NCBI RefSeq assembly: GCF_008642375.1
Contig: NZ_CP029194.1
Coordinates: 1,984,001-2,048,000, forward strand
Origin: Streptomyces venezuelae
GTDB taxonomy: Bacteria; Actinomycetota; Actinomycetes; Streptomycetales; Streptomycetaceae
Length of the DNA: 64,000 bases
Direction of reading: 5' to 3'
Positions 29,200 through 37,450 of the stretch are shown here, piece by piece (position 1 is the first letter of the stretch; every line of letters starts with the position of its first letter). A program made the translations under genes and the position numbers. The notes under the pieces were generated by a model, which saw only the letters and a list, made by a program, of their open reading frames with translations, was not told the origin of the DNA and ran no database searches.

Positions 29200-31215
29200 G
29201 TGCGTACCCACCTCACCACCGGCATCCGCAACCTCGGCATCCTCGCCCACGTCGACGCGGGCAAGACCACCGTCACCGAGCGGATCCTGTTCCTCACCGG
29301 CGCCACCCACAAGCGCGGTGAGGTCCACGACGGCACGACCGTCACCGACTTCGACCCGCAGGAGCGGGACCGGGGCATCACGATCTTCGCCGCGGCCGTC
29401 AGCTGCGACTGGACCGGGCACCGGATCAACCTCATCGACACCCCGGGGCACGTCGACTTCTCCGACGAGGTCGAGCGTTCGCTGCGCGTCCTCGACGGCG
29501 CCGTCGCCGTCTTCGACGCCGTCGCGGGCGTCGAGCCGCAGAGCGAGACGGTGTGGCGGCAGGCGGACCGGCACGGCGTCCCGCGCATCGCGTTCGTCAA
29601 CAAGCTGGACCGGGCGGGCGCGGAGCTCGACGGCGCCGTGGAGTCGATCCGTACGCGCCTCGGCACCGTCCCGCTCCCCGTCCAGCTCCCCATCGGGCGC
29701 GAGGACGGCTTCACGGGCGTCGTGGACCTGGTCCGGATGCGGGCGTACGTGTGGCCCGACGGCGCCGACACGTACACCGAGGAGCCGGTCCCGGACGAAC
29801 TGACGGACGAGGCCCGGCACCGCAGGCGACGCCTGGAGGAGACGGTGGCGGAGCTGCACCCGGCCGCCCTGGAGGAGTTCTGCGCGCAGTCCGCGCTCTC
29901 CGAAGGGACACTGAGGGGCGCGCTCCGCGACCTCACCCTCTCCGGCGACGCCGTGGTCGTCCTGTGCGGCTCGGCGTACCGCAACCGGGGCGTCGAACCG
30001 CTCCTCGACGCCGTCGTCGCGTACCTCCCGGCGCCGTCCGACATGCCGCCGGTACGCGGCGGGACGCCGGCGGACCCGGCGGCGCCGTTCACCGCGCTCG
30101 CTTTCAAGGTGAGCGCGACGGCCACCGGCCGCATGACCTACGTCCGCGTCTACGCGGGCACGATCACGAAGGGGGACACCGTGCTCGACACCACCACCGG
30201 CCGCACCGAGCGGATCTCCCGCATCCTGCGCGTCCAGGCCGACCGGACGACGGAGCTGGACGGGGCGCGCGCCGGGGACATCGTCGCCGTCGTCGGCCCG
30301 AAGACGGCCCGACCGGGCGCGACGCTCTGCGCTCCGGACGCGCCGGTCCTCCTCGAACCGCCGACGACCGCCGACCCGGTGGTCTCGGTCGCCGTGGAGG
30401 CCCGCCGGAGCACGGACACGGGCCGCCTGGCGACGGCCCTCGCGAGACTCTCGGAGGAGGACCCCTCGCTCGTCGTGCGGTCCGACCCGGAGACGGGCCA
30501 GACGGTCCTCTCGGGCCTGGGCGAACTGCACCTGGAGGTCGCGGTGGAGAAGCTGCGGCGCGACCGCGGCCTTGAGGTGACGGTGGGCCGTCCGCAGGTC
30601 GCGTACCGGGAGACGGTGGCGAAGGGCGTCACGGGCCTGCTGTACCGCCATGTCAAACAGGACGGCGGCGCGGGCCAGTTCGCCCATGTCGTCATCGACG
30701 TCGAACCGGCCGGTGAGGAGCAGGACTTCGCCTTCTCCTCCTCGGTCACGGGCGGCCGCGTACCGCAGGAGTACGTCCGCGCGGTCGAGGCCGGCTGCCG
30801 GGACGCCCTCGTCGAGGGCCCCCTCGGCGGCCACCCGGTGACGGGTGTCCGGGTCACGCTCACGGACGGCGCGACGCATCCGAAGGACTCCTCGGAGATG
30901 GCGTTCCGCACGGCGGGCCGCTTCGCCCTGCGCGAGGCGCTCCGCGCGAGCGCGATGACCCTCCTGGAACCGGTGGCCGAGGTGACGGTCACCGTCCCTG
31001 CGGAGTCGGTCGGCGCGGTCCTCGGCGACCTCGCGGCCCGCCGGGGCCGGGTGACGGACCAGACGACCCGCTCCGGCACGGCGGTGGTCTCGGCGACGGT
31101 CCCGCTGGCCGAACTCTTCGGCTACGCGTCCCGCCTACGCAGCCGCACCCAGGGCCGCGGCACCTTCACCACCCGCCCGGCGGGGTACGCCGCGGCCCCG
31201 CAGTCGCAGGGCTGA
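29200..31215 (+). CDS. Elongation factor G paralogue (translation GTPase)
   Basis: A 671-residue translational GTPase of the EF-G family. G1 is AHVDAGKTT (residues 16-24), G2 lies in RDRGITI, G3 in DTPGHVDF, and G4 in NKLDRAG. Domains II to V follow, with the domain IV hallmark [14 protein letters not shown] near residue 570. It is slightly shorter than canonical FusA (about 700) and there is no rpsL/rpsG neighbourhood, so it is a second EF-G rather than the housekeeping one. It is closer to EF-G than to the TetM/OtrA ribosome-protection group, but a role in drug tolerance or stress translation is possible. The GTG start is preceded by AAAGG. Confidence 0.9.
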   Translation: MRTHLTTGIRNLGILAHVDAGKTTVTERILFLTGATHKRGEVHDGTTVTDFDPQERDRGITIFAAAVSCDWTGHRINLIDTPGHVDFSDEVERSLRVLDGAVAVFDAVAGVEPQSETVWRQADRHGVPRIAFVNKLDRAGAELDGAVESIRTRLGTVPLPVQLPIGREDGFTGVVDLVRMRAYVWPDGADTYTEEPVPDELTDEARHRRRRLEETVAELHPAALEEFCAQSALSEGTLRGALRDLTLSGDAVVVLCGSAYRNRGVEPLLDAVVAYLPAPSDMPPVRGGTPADPAAPFTALAFKVSATATGRMTYVRVYAGTITKGDTVLDTTTGRTERISRILRVQADRTTELDGARAGDIVAVVGPKTARPGATLCAPDAPVLLEPPTTADPVVSVAVEARRSTDTGRLATALARLSEEDPSLVVRSDPETGQTVLSGLGELHLEVAVEKLRRDRGLEVTVGRPQVAYRETVAKGVTGLLYRHVKQDGGAGQFAHVVIDVEPAGEEQDFAFSSSVTGGRVPQEYVRAVEAGCRDALVEGPLGGHPVTGVRVTLTDGATHPKDSSEMAFRTAGRFALREALRASAMTLLEPVAEVTVTVPAESVGAVLGDLAARRGRVTDQTTRSGTAVVSATVPLAELFGYASRLRSRTQGRGTFTTRPAGYAAAPQSQG

Positions 31216-31249
31216 GGCCGGGCGGCCGGCGCACGCCGCCGGGGGACGG

Positions 31250-31290
31250 CCCGGGCGGGTGCGTGAGCGTCGGCTCACGCACCGCCCGGG
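31250..31290 (+). terminator. Strong hairpin terminator after the EF-G paralogue
   Basis: GGTGCGTGAGC pairs perfectly with GCTCACGCACC across a GTCG loop; with one bulged G the stem continues for 8 more base pairs (CCCGGGCG/CGCCCGGG). It starts 34 bases after the stop codon and has no T-tract. Confidence 0.72.
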
Positions 31291-31361
31291 CAGGCACCGA
31301 GTCCGGAGACCGCACGAAACACGGTGGCGGCGGCCTGCGCGGGTGTGTGACGGTTCGGCCC

Positions 31362-31955
31362 ATGGGCAACTCCAGGGCGTATCCCGTCTACCGGACCACC
31401 GACGCGGCCACCGCATTCGCGCGGGCCGATCGTCTGCGTCGGCAGATGGCCGAGTGCGAGGCCAAGGCCGAGCTCTACGCCGAGCTGCGAACGGTCGAGG
31501 ACGTGCAGCGGATGGCTGCGGTCCTGCCCGAGGCACGCTTCGACTATCTGGACATCCGTACCGATCCTGCGGGTGAGTACGTCTGGTTCGACCTCGACGT
31601 GACGACCGCGGAAGCCACCGCGCTGGAGGCACACCTGCCGCTGGATGCCGATGCAGAAGTGCCGACAGGAACGGTGGAGGAACGTTTCGTCGCGGCTCTC
31701 GGCCAGGGCTTGGCCGACATCTGCTGGCGCGGGCTGTGGCCGGCGCGCCCGGAGCTTGGCCAGTACGCGAGCGCGAACGACGACGGCGTCCAGGTCGTGT
31801 TCCACGGCGAGAGGGCCCAGATCCGCGGGTGGACCGAGCATCACACCGTCTTCGTCCACGGCTGCGCCCGCACCCCCGGGGCCCTGACCAGGGCCCAGGA
31901 GCTCGCCGCGAGCATCGGCGGCCAGGTCCTGGGCGAGCCACAGCTCGGCTGGTGA
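31362..31955 (+). CDS. Hypothetical protein
   Basis: A 197-residue soluble protein starting MGNSRAYPVYRTTDAATAFA. Residues 20-50 are a charged helix (ADRLRRQMAECEAKAELYAE). The body contains YVWFDLDVTTAEATALEAHL and a C-terminal GWTEHHTVFVHGC segment. No known motif or membrane region is visible. It stands between the EF-G terminator and the SDR gene. I cannot assign a function. Confidence 0.65.
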   Translation: MGNSRAYPVYRTTDAATAFARADRLRRQMAECEAKAELYAELRTVEDVQRMAAVLPEARFDYLDIRTDPAGEYVWFDLDVTTAEATALEAHLPLDADAEVPTGTVEERFVAALGQGLADICWRGLWPARPELGQYASANDDGVQVVFHGERAQIRGWTEHHTVFVHGCARTPGALTRAQELAASIGGQVLGEPQLGW

Positions 31956-32098
31956 CGTGACGGCACGGCGCGCAGCTCCCGCTCCGTCCGTGCGGACCGG
32001 ACAGGTCCGCTGCCCGTGAGGGCCCTGTGCCAGGATGCGGGGACGGCCGTCCACCGCACGCGGACGGCCCGGTGCCGTACGACTCGAGGAGCGACACG

Positions 32099-32884
32099 AT
32101 GACCACGACCTCCGGCCCCTACCTCTCCGGGCTGTTCTCGCTCGACGGACGCACCGCCCTTGTCACCGGCGGCAGTTCGGGCATCGGCCGGGCCATCGCC
32201 GGGGCCCTGGCCCGGGCCGGGGCGCGGGTCGTGGTCCTGGCGCGCAAGGAGAGCGAGCTCGCCGCGACGGTGGACGAGCTGACGGCCGACGGCTGCCGGG
32301 CCGCGTGGGTGAGTGCCGACCTGAGCACCCGTGAGGGGATCAAGGCCGGGGCGGAGGCGGCGGCGGCCGTCTTCGGTGAGCCCGACATCCTGGTCAACTC
32401 TGCGGGCATCAACCTCCGTCCGCCGCTCGGCGAACTCGGCGACGAGGTCTGGGACACCACCATGACGGTGAACCTGGAGGCCCCCTTCCTCCTCGGCCGG
32501 CGCTTCGGCCCCGGCATGGCCGAGCGCGGCTTCGGCCGCATCATCCACATCACCTCCCAGCAGGCGCACCGCGCGTTCGTCCAGAGCGGTGCGTACGGGG
32601 TCTCCAAGGGCGCCCTGGAGTCGCTGGCCCGCTCGCAGGCGGAGGCGTGGTCGCCGTACGGCGTGACGGCCAACACCCTGGTCCCCGGCTTCGTCATGAC
32701 CGCGCTCAACCGGCGGCTCTCCTCCGACCCGGAGAAGGTGGCGGCCCTGGCGGCCCGCACGATGGTCGGCCGCAACGGCCTCGCCGAGGACTTCGCGGGC
32801 GCGGCGGTCTTCCTGGCGAGCACGTCCTCCGCGTACGTCACGGGCCAGTCCCTCTTCGTGGACGGCGGCTTCTCCGTCCATTGA
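32099..32884 (+). CDS. Short-chain dehydrogenase/reductase
   Basis: A 261-residue classical SDR. The NAD(P)-binding motif is [20 protein letters not shown] (near residue 20), the structural Asn is in VNSAGINLRPP, the catalytic triad is in HITSQQ (Ser) and SGAYGVSKGALE (Tyr and Lys), and the C-terminus reads YVTGQSLFVDGGFSVH. The fold and length are typical of gluconate 5-dehydrogenase or beta-ketoacyl reductase-like enzymes; the substrate is not known. It converges on the toxin-immunity cluster with a five-base gap. Confidence 0.93.
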   Translation: MTTTSGPYLSGLFSLDGRTALVTGGSSGIGRAIAGALARAGARVVVLARKESELAATVDELTADGCRAAWVSADLSTREGIKAGAEAAAAVFGEPDILVNSAGINLRPPLGELGDEVWDTTMTVNLEAPFLLGRRFGPGMAERGFGRIIHITSQQAHRAFVQSGAYGVSKGALESLARSQAEAWSPYGVTANTLVPGFVMTALNRRLSSDPEKVAALAARTMVGRNGLAEDFAGAAVFLASTSSAYVTGQSLFVDGGFSVH

Positions 32885-32889
32885 GCCGA

Positions 32890-33795
32890 TCAGGCGCCGG
32901 GGGGCGTCCCCGACCAGGCGGTGAGGGACCGTGCGCAGTGGTCCAGGGCCGTCGCCGTGGGACCCGCGGACGCGGACAGGCCGGCCGTGAGGGTCAGGGC
33001 GGGGGCTTCGGCCGGGTTGCCCACCGTCACGGTGCACTCCACCGTGGCGGGCGGGCCCTCCGTGCCGGGCGGGACGGGGATCGTCAGGGTCAGTTCGCAG
33101 GCGGCCGCGCGGGCGCCCGAGGCGTCGAGGCGCGCGGTCATCGCCGCGACCAGCGGTTCGGCGCTGCTGTCCAGGGACCCCGGGCCCAGCGGGAAGTCCT
33201 CGTCGACGGCCACGACGCCGATCCCCCGCAGGGTGGTGGCCCGCAGGTGCAGCGCGCGGCCGCTGTACACGCCCGCGCTGTGCAGGACGTAGACGGCGAC
33301 GAGCGCGGCCCGTACGGCGGCGCCGAGATCGGCGGACCCGCCGGGCAGCGGGAAGCTCCAGCGGGGTGCGCGGAGCCGGACCGGCGCGATCCCCTCCGCG
33401 AGCGCCGTGAGGCCGTCGTGGACCGTCTCGCCGAGGAGCCAGGGCCCGCCGGTTCCGAGCATCAGAAGCCGGCCGTGCTCGTCGACCGCGAGCGGCGCGT
33501 CCGTGTCCGTACGGCCGAGGGGGAAGAGGCGTACGCCGAGGGAGTCGGCGACCCGGTGCAGGGACGGGACGTCGAAGCGGGCTTCGCGCGGGTCCACGAC
33601 GCTGCCGATGGCGGCGACGTCACGGCCACCGGTGTCGGCGGGGAGGACGGTCAGGCCGTGGAACTCCCGCAGGGCCAGCTCGGCGGCGGGGAAGAGCCTC
33701 GCGCCGACCGCCACGGCGGTGAGGATCGCGAGCATGGCGGCGTCCCCGGCGTCGCGGTCCGGCTGCCACCCGGCCCGCGTCAGCACGCCGGTCAT
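32890..33795 (-). CDS. SUKH-3-like immunity protein with an additional C-terminal domain
   Basis: A 301-residue protein, the last gene of the polymorphic-toxin cluster. Residues 1-140 follow the SUKH-3 pattern seen in its two neighbours: AGWQPDRD at the start, a middle region ending in LGVRLFPLGRTDTDAPLAVDEHGRLLML, and TGGPWLLGETVHDGL. Residues 150-301 have no recognised domain and contain LHLRATTLRGIGVVAVDEDF. The start ATG overlaps the stop of the deaminase gene as ATGA, so it is translated in coupling and probably neutralises that toxin. This is inference from order and family. Confidence 0.72.
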   Translation of the reverse strand: MTGVLTRAGWQPDRDAGDAAMLAILTAVAVGARLFPAAELALREFHGLTVLPADTGGRDVAAIGSVVDPREARFDVPSLHRVADSLGVRLFPLGRTDTDAPLAVDEHGRLLMLGTGGPWLLGETVHDGLTALAEGIAPVRLRAPRWSFPLPGGSADLGAAVRAALVAVYVLHSAGVYSGRALHLRATTLRGIGVVAVDEDFPLGPGSLDSSAEPLVAAMTARLDASGARAAACELTLTIPVPPGTEGPPATVECTVTVGNPAEAPALTLTAGLSASAGPTATALDHCARSLTAWSGTPPGA

Positions 33796-34187
33796 GCTTC
33801 GTCGTGGATGATCGTGATCCCCAGCCGGTCGAGGAGCGCCGAGCAGGAGCGGCAGACCTCGGCCTCGGTGCCGTGCTCGGGGTCCCCGTGCGGGCGGATC
33901 TTACGGGCGACGATCGCGGCTCCCGCGAAGTGCGGGACGGCCTCGTCGAGGGTGGCGGCACGGCCGTCGCCACGCTTCCTGTCCCATCCGAGGAGTTCGT
34001 CGGAGACGAGCGCGGACTCGGCGCAGTAGCCGATGAACTGCTCGCGCAGGGCGGGCGGGAGCCCGTCGAAGAACTCCTGGACGGCGGGGTGGAGGTGCGG
34101 CTCGCCGTCACCGGTGAGGCTGGTGTGGCTGGTGATCGTGCCGTGGATGAGCAGCGAGGCCGCCGTTCCGGGAATCAGGTCAGACAT
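33792..34187 (-). CDS. Stand-alone YwqJ-type deaminase (orphan toxin tip)
   Basis: A 131-residue protein homologous to the C-terminal tip of the full toxin at 35174-36949: both have H-G-x-I-T-S-H near the start, YCAESALVSDELLG against QCAEANLISDRLR, and EVCRSCSALLDRLGI against PPCRSCGIALEMAGI. These are the zinc ligands (CAE and CxxC) of the deaminase superfamily. There is no secretion or WXG region, so as it stands it is a displaced toxin cassette that would need recombination with the full gene to be exported. It overlaps the upstream SUKH gene by eight bases and the downstream one by four. Confidence 0.8.
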   Translation of the reverse strand: MSDLIPGTAASLLIHGTITSHTSLTGDGEPHLHPAVQEFFDGLPPALREQFIGYCAESALVSDELLGWDRKRGDGRAATLDEAVPHFAGAAIVARKIRPHGDPEHGTEAEVCRSCSALLDRLGITIIHDEA

Positions 34188-34698
34188 AGAAATCCTCCGC
34201 GTCCTGCATGGGAGACCGGTAGAGGGCGATCATCGCCTCGTGCTTGTCGGTGCCCATGTAGTAGTCGCCGGTGTGGTGCATGCAGAAGAACCGGCCCCCT
34301 TCGTCGATGACGAACACCTCGCCGTCCGTGGAGTCCCAACCGACCGGAAACAGTCGCACACCCAGTCTGCTGCTCAGCTCCGCCATGTCCTCGAAGAGAT
34401 GGCCCCAGACGGGCACGGCCGTGAAGTCGATGTAGTCGTCGCGCTGGACGTCGTGCGTCACCCGGAGCCCGACGTGCTCGGTGAGGAAGTCGGTCGCGGC
34501 AGGGAAGGGCACCACCGGGAATCCGCGCTTCCGGCTCTCCTCGACGGCCTCCGCCACGAACGCCGAAGCCTGCTCGGCGGCGTTCCGGCCGGGGAACCAG
34601 CCGTACACGCCGAACCAGGCGTCGACATCCACGGGGACGCGGGGACGGGACGCGCGGGGCGCCCCGCCCGCCGCTGTGCCGGGGACGGGGTCAGACAA
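34180..34698 (-). CDS. SUKH-3 family immunity protein (copy 2, chimeric N-terminus)
   Basis: A 172-residue SUKH-3 protein. The core VDVDAWFGVYGWFPGRNAAE and the end HTGDYYMGTDKHEAMIALY and SPMQDAEDFYV match copy 1. The first nine residues after the start, SDPVPGTAA, match the first residues of the downstream deaminase (SDLIPGTAA) rather than a SUKH protein. TTG at 34698 is the most likely start, with GGAGG six bases upstream; the same spacing is kept at the next junction. SUKH proteins bind and block nuclease and deaminase toxins. Confidence 0.8.
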   Translation of the reverse strand: MSDPVPGTAAGGAPRASRPRVPVDVDAWFGVYGWFPGRNAAEQASAFVAEAVEESRKRGFPVVPFPAATDFLTEHVGLRVTHDVQRDDYIDFTAVPVWGHLFEDMAELSSRLGVRLFPVGWDSTDGEVFVIDEGGRFFCMHHTGDYYMGTDKHEAMIALYRSPMQDAEDFYV

Positions 34699-35164
34699 AG
34701 TAGTCCTCCGCATCCTGCATGGGGGCGTGGGCCAGGGCGATCATCGCCTCGTACTTGTCGGCGCCCATGTAGTAGTTGCCGGTGTGGTGCATGAAGAACC
34801 AGCGGCCCTGTTCGTCGATGACAAGGGGGGATCCCTCCGAGGAGTCCCAGCCGATCGGAAAGAGCCGGACGCCGAGGTTGCGGCTCAGCTCCGCGATGTC
34901 CTCGGAGGTCGAGTCCCAGACGAGGGCCGGCGCGAATTCGAGGTACTCCTTGCGCGGGACGTCGATGGCCACCTGGAGTCCCGCGTGTTCGGTGAGGAAA
35001 TCCGTCGCGGCGGCGAAGGGCTCCAGAGGGAAGCCTTCGCTGCGGCACTCCTCCGTGATCTCCGTGACGATCGCAGGTACCTGGTCGGCCACGTTCCGCC
35101 CGGGGAACCATCCGTACTCGCCGAACCAGGCATCGACGTCGGCCGGGGTGTTGAGGTGAGGCAC
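34691..35164 (-). CDS. SUKH-3 family immunity protein (copy 1)
   Basis: A 157-residue SUKH-3 protein starting MPHLNTPADVDAWFGEYGWF. It lies nine bases downstream of the full-length toxin stop, so it is the expected cognate immunity gene. It shares the same features as copy 2: FLTEHAGLQVAIDVPRKEYL, LGVRLFPIGWDSSEGSPLVI and the ending HTGNYYMGADKYEAMIALAH. It is cytoplasmic. The 3' end overlaps the start region of copy 2 by eight bases. The two copies arose by duplication. Confidence 0.85.
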   Translation of the reverse strand: MPHLNTPADVDAWFGEYGWFPGRNVADQVPAIVTEITEECRSEGFPLEPFAAATDFLTEHAGLQVAIDVPRKEYLEFAPALVWDSTSEDIAELSRNLGVRLFPIGWDSSEGSPLVIDEQGRWFFMHHTGNYYMGADKYEAMIALAHAPMQDAEDYFV

Positions 35165-35173
35165 GCGGGCTCC

Positions 35174-36949
35174 TTAGCCGGTGTAGGCGGTGATGCCGGC
35201 CATTTCGAGGGCGATCCCGCACGAGCGGCACGGCGGTTTGTACTCGTTGTGGTCGAAGAGTTTCTTCCGGTCTTGGCCGATCTGCACGGTGTACATCTGC
35301 GCACCCTTCAGCGCCTCGCGTACATCGTCGAGGCTGCTGATGGACGTCCCTGTGGGATCGAGGTGGCGCAGCCGGTCCGAGATGAGGTTGGCCTCCGCGC
35401 ACTGACCGTGTCCCCCGCCGGGAAATCGCCCTTCCCCCTCGATCCGGGCCTTCACCTGATCGTAGATGTCCTGTGCGGCCGGGTGCAGATCGGGTTTCTC
35501 CTGATCGACCCCCTTCGTGGCACTGGAATGGCTGGTGATCACGCCGTCGTGGAGCATGCTGCCGGAGCACGCGCCGTCCTTGAGGAGGTTCTCGCCGGGC
35601 GGGAAGTGCGTCTTGGCCATGTCGATCTTGTGCTTGGGATCGTCCGGGTTGTTGCGATCGGCCCTGCGCGCCCTGTCGGCGAGGTCGCGCGCCTCCTGGA
35701 CGACCGCCGCCCGCTGCTGCTCCGGGGTGAGGTGGCGTACGTCAAGCGGGTCGGTCCGGTGGTGATTCATGCCGCCGGCCGAGCTGCCGTGCCATGGCGG
35801 GGCCGGGGTGATGCGGTTGCCGCCGGGGTTGTTCCCCGAGCCGCCGTTGCCGTTTCCGCCGGGGGGATTGCCGTTCCCACCGCCACCGCCACCACCGCTG
35901 CCGCCGTTGTCGTGGTCGCCCTTGCGCTGGCGGGCGAAGCGGTCGCGGAGGTTGTCGTCGGTGTTCTTGTGGTCGACGGAGATCTGCTTGACGGCCTTGG
36001 GCAGCGTCTGGCCGACGTGGTCGCCCATGTTCTTCGCGGCCTTGGTGAGGGCTTCGAGCGCCTTGTCGGCGATCGGGTCGATCGCGTCGGCGATCGAGTC
36101 GCGGCCCCGCGTCCGGCCGTGCGCGGTCTTCGCCTTCGTGAGCTTGCCCGCGGTCTTGCCGTGGATGCCCGCGGAGACGGTGTTGAGCTGGGTGGAGGCG
36201 TGGGTGTGCTCGGCGTGCTCGATGTGCAGGTTCTTCAGCCCGCCGCCCTTCGAGCCGCCGCCACCGCCGCCGGCCGAGGCCAGGTTCATGGCCTCCTTGC
36301 CGGACTGGACCCCTTCCTTGAAGCCCTCCTGTCCGGCGTCCTTCGTCTGGTCGAGGTCGACCCCGTCCTGCAGGCCGATCGCCACCGCGCCGAGCTGGAC
36401 GACGAGATCGGCGGCCATGCCCTCGAGGGCGGCCACCGCGGGCTCGGTCATCGCGGCCACGACGTAACCGACGGCCTCCTCCACGCACTCCTTGATCAGC
36501 CGCTTGATGACCTCTTGCGTGGCCCGCATCGACGCCGCGCCGATCAGCGCCGACAGACCGCCCGTCACCGGGATCAAGGAGATCGCGATACCGGCCTCGG
36601 CCGCGAGATAGCCCAGCTGGACGAGTGCGGCGAGCTTCATGCCCTCGATCGCGCCGGCCGCCGTGTCCAGGCCGCCCGCGACCGTCCGCGCCGCACCCGA
36701 GATGTCCTTCAGGTGCTTGGTCTTGATCTTCGCCCAGTGCTCGTTGAGCGCGTCGAGCGCCTCGCCCTCACCGGACGACAACAACCGCTCGAAGTGGTTG
36801 TTCGCGAGCTGACCGTCGTCCTCCAGGTCCTCAGCGAACTCCCTGAGCGCGTCCGCCATCTCGCGGTACGCGTCCTCGTCGACGTTCGGCCAGGCCACGC
36901 CGATCAAGTCGAGAAGAGTGTCCGCCCAGTCCGGAACCGTGACTGCCAC
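35174..36949 (-). CDS. Polymorphic toxin: WXG-like N-terminus with C-terminal YwqJ-type deaminase
   Basis: A 591-residue secreted-type toxin. It starts with VAVTVPDWADTLLDLIGVAW, a conserved WXG-type or CpnT-like N-terminal domain associated with type VII export. A long helical/hydrophobic region (residues 100-200) is followed by Gly-rich linkers and a C-terminal toxin domain (about residues 470-591) with the deaminase signature GQCAEANLISDRLR and PPCRSCGIALEMAGI. The target is predicted to be a nucleotide or nucleic-acid base. The GTG start at 36949 follows GGGGGAAC. SUKH-3 genes lie directly downstream. Confidence 0.83.
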   Translation of the reverse strand: MAVTVPDWADTLLDLIGVAWPNVDEDAYREMADALREFAEDLEDDGQLANNHFERLLSSGEGEALDALNEHWAKIKTKHLKDISGAARTVAGGLDTAAGAIEGMKLAALVQLGYLAAEAGIAISLIPVTGGLSALIGAASMRATQEVIKRLIKECVEEAVGYVVAAMTEPAVAALEGMAADLVVQLGAVAIGLQDGVDLDQTKDAGQEGFKEGVQSGKEAMNLASAGGGGGGSKGGGLKNLHIEHAEHTHASTQLNTVSAGIHGKTAGKLTKAKTAHGRTRGRDSIADAIDPIADKALEALTKAAKNMGDHVGQTLPKAVKQISVDHKNTDDNLRDRFARQRKGDHDNGGSGGGGGGGNGNPPGGNGNGGSGNNPGGNRITPAPPWHGSSAGGMNHHRTDPLDVRHLTPEQQRAAVVQEARDLADRARRADRNNPDDPKHKIDMAKTHFPPGENLLKDGACSGSMLHDGVITSHSSATKGVDQEKPDLHPAAQDIYDQVKARIEGEGRFPGGGHGQCAEANLISDRLRHLDPTGTSISSLDDVREALKGAQMYTVQIGQDRKKLFDHNEYKPPCRSCGIALEMAGITAYTG

Positions 36950-37029
36950 GTTCCCCCGCCCCCCGTTGAAGACTGTTTGCAATCCGCAATAGTCCTACCA
37001 CAAGGGGCGGGTGACGAGGCGTCCGGGCG

Positions 37030-37440
37030 TCAGCCCTCGTCCGGCTCCAGGCGGAGCGAGATCGAGTTGATGCAGTACCGCTGGTCCGTCGGGGTGGGGT
37101 AGCCCTCACCCTCGAAGACATGACCCAGGTGCGAACCGCAGCGCGAGCAGCGGACCTCGGTGCGGAGCATGCCGTGCGAGCGGTCCTCGATCAGCTCGAC
37201 GGCCCCGGAGTCCTTGGGGTCGAAGAACGAGGGCCAGCCGCAGTGCGACTCGAACTTCTCGTTCGACGTGAACAGCTCCGCGCCGCAGGCACGGCAGGAG
37301 TACACGCCCTTCGTCTTCGTGTCCGTGTACTCCCCGCGGAAGGCCGGCTCGGTGCCCGCCTGGCGCAGCACCTGGTACTCCGCCGGGGTGAGCTCCGCCC
37401 GCCACTGCTCGTCCGGCTTCTCTACCTCGTACGCCGACAT
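37030..37440 (-). CDS. msrB: Peptide-methionine (R)-S-oxide reductase MsrB
   Basis: A 136-residue repair enzyme that reduces methionine-R-sulfoxide. Structural zinc is held by YSCRACG and RCSRCGSHLGHV, and the catalytic cysteine is in RYCINSISL near the C-terminus. SHCGWPSFFDP is the classical MsrB motif. It is cytoplasmic. The start ATG is 10 bases downstream of the murC stop, so it is likely the second gene of a murC-msrB operon. Confidence 0.96.
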   Translation of the reverse strand: MSAYEVEKPDEQWRAELTPAEYQVLRQAGTEPAFRGEYTDTKTKGVYSCRACGAELFTSNEKFESHCGWPSFFDPKDSGAVELIEDRSHGMLRTEVRCSRCGSHLGHVFEGEGYPTPTDQRYCINSISLRLEPDEG

Positions 37441-37450
37441 CAGCTGCTCC

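Noticed and set aside
28903..30879. Minus-strand frame opposite the EF-G paralogue
   Set aside because: Composition is that of an antisense shadow and the plus-strand gene has all GTPase motifs.
29200..31215. TetM/OtrA-type tetracycline ribosome-protection protein
   Set aside because: The G-domain and domain IV motifs follow EF-G ([10 protein letters not shown]) rather than the ribosome-protection family.
34458..35570. Minus-strand 370-codon frame across the SUKH genes
   Set aside because: It is in a different frame from the SUKH and toxin genes and is rich in Arg/Pro/Gly; the SUKH genes have strong family conservation.
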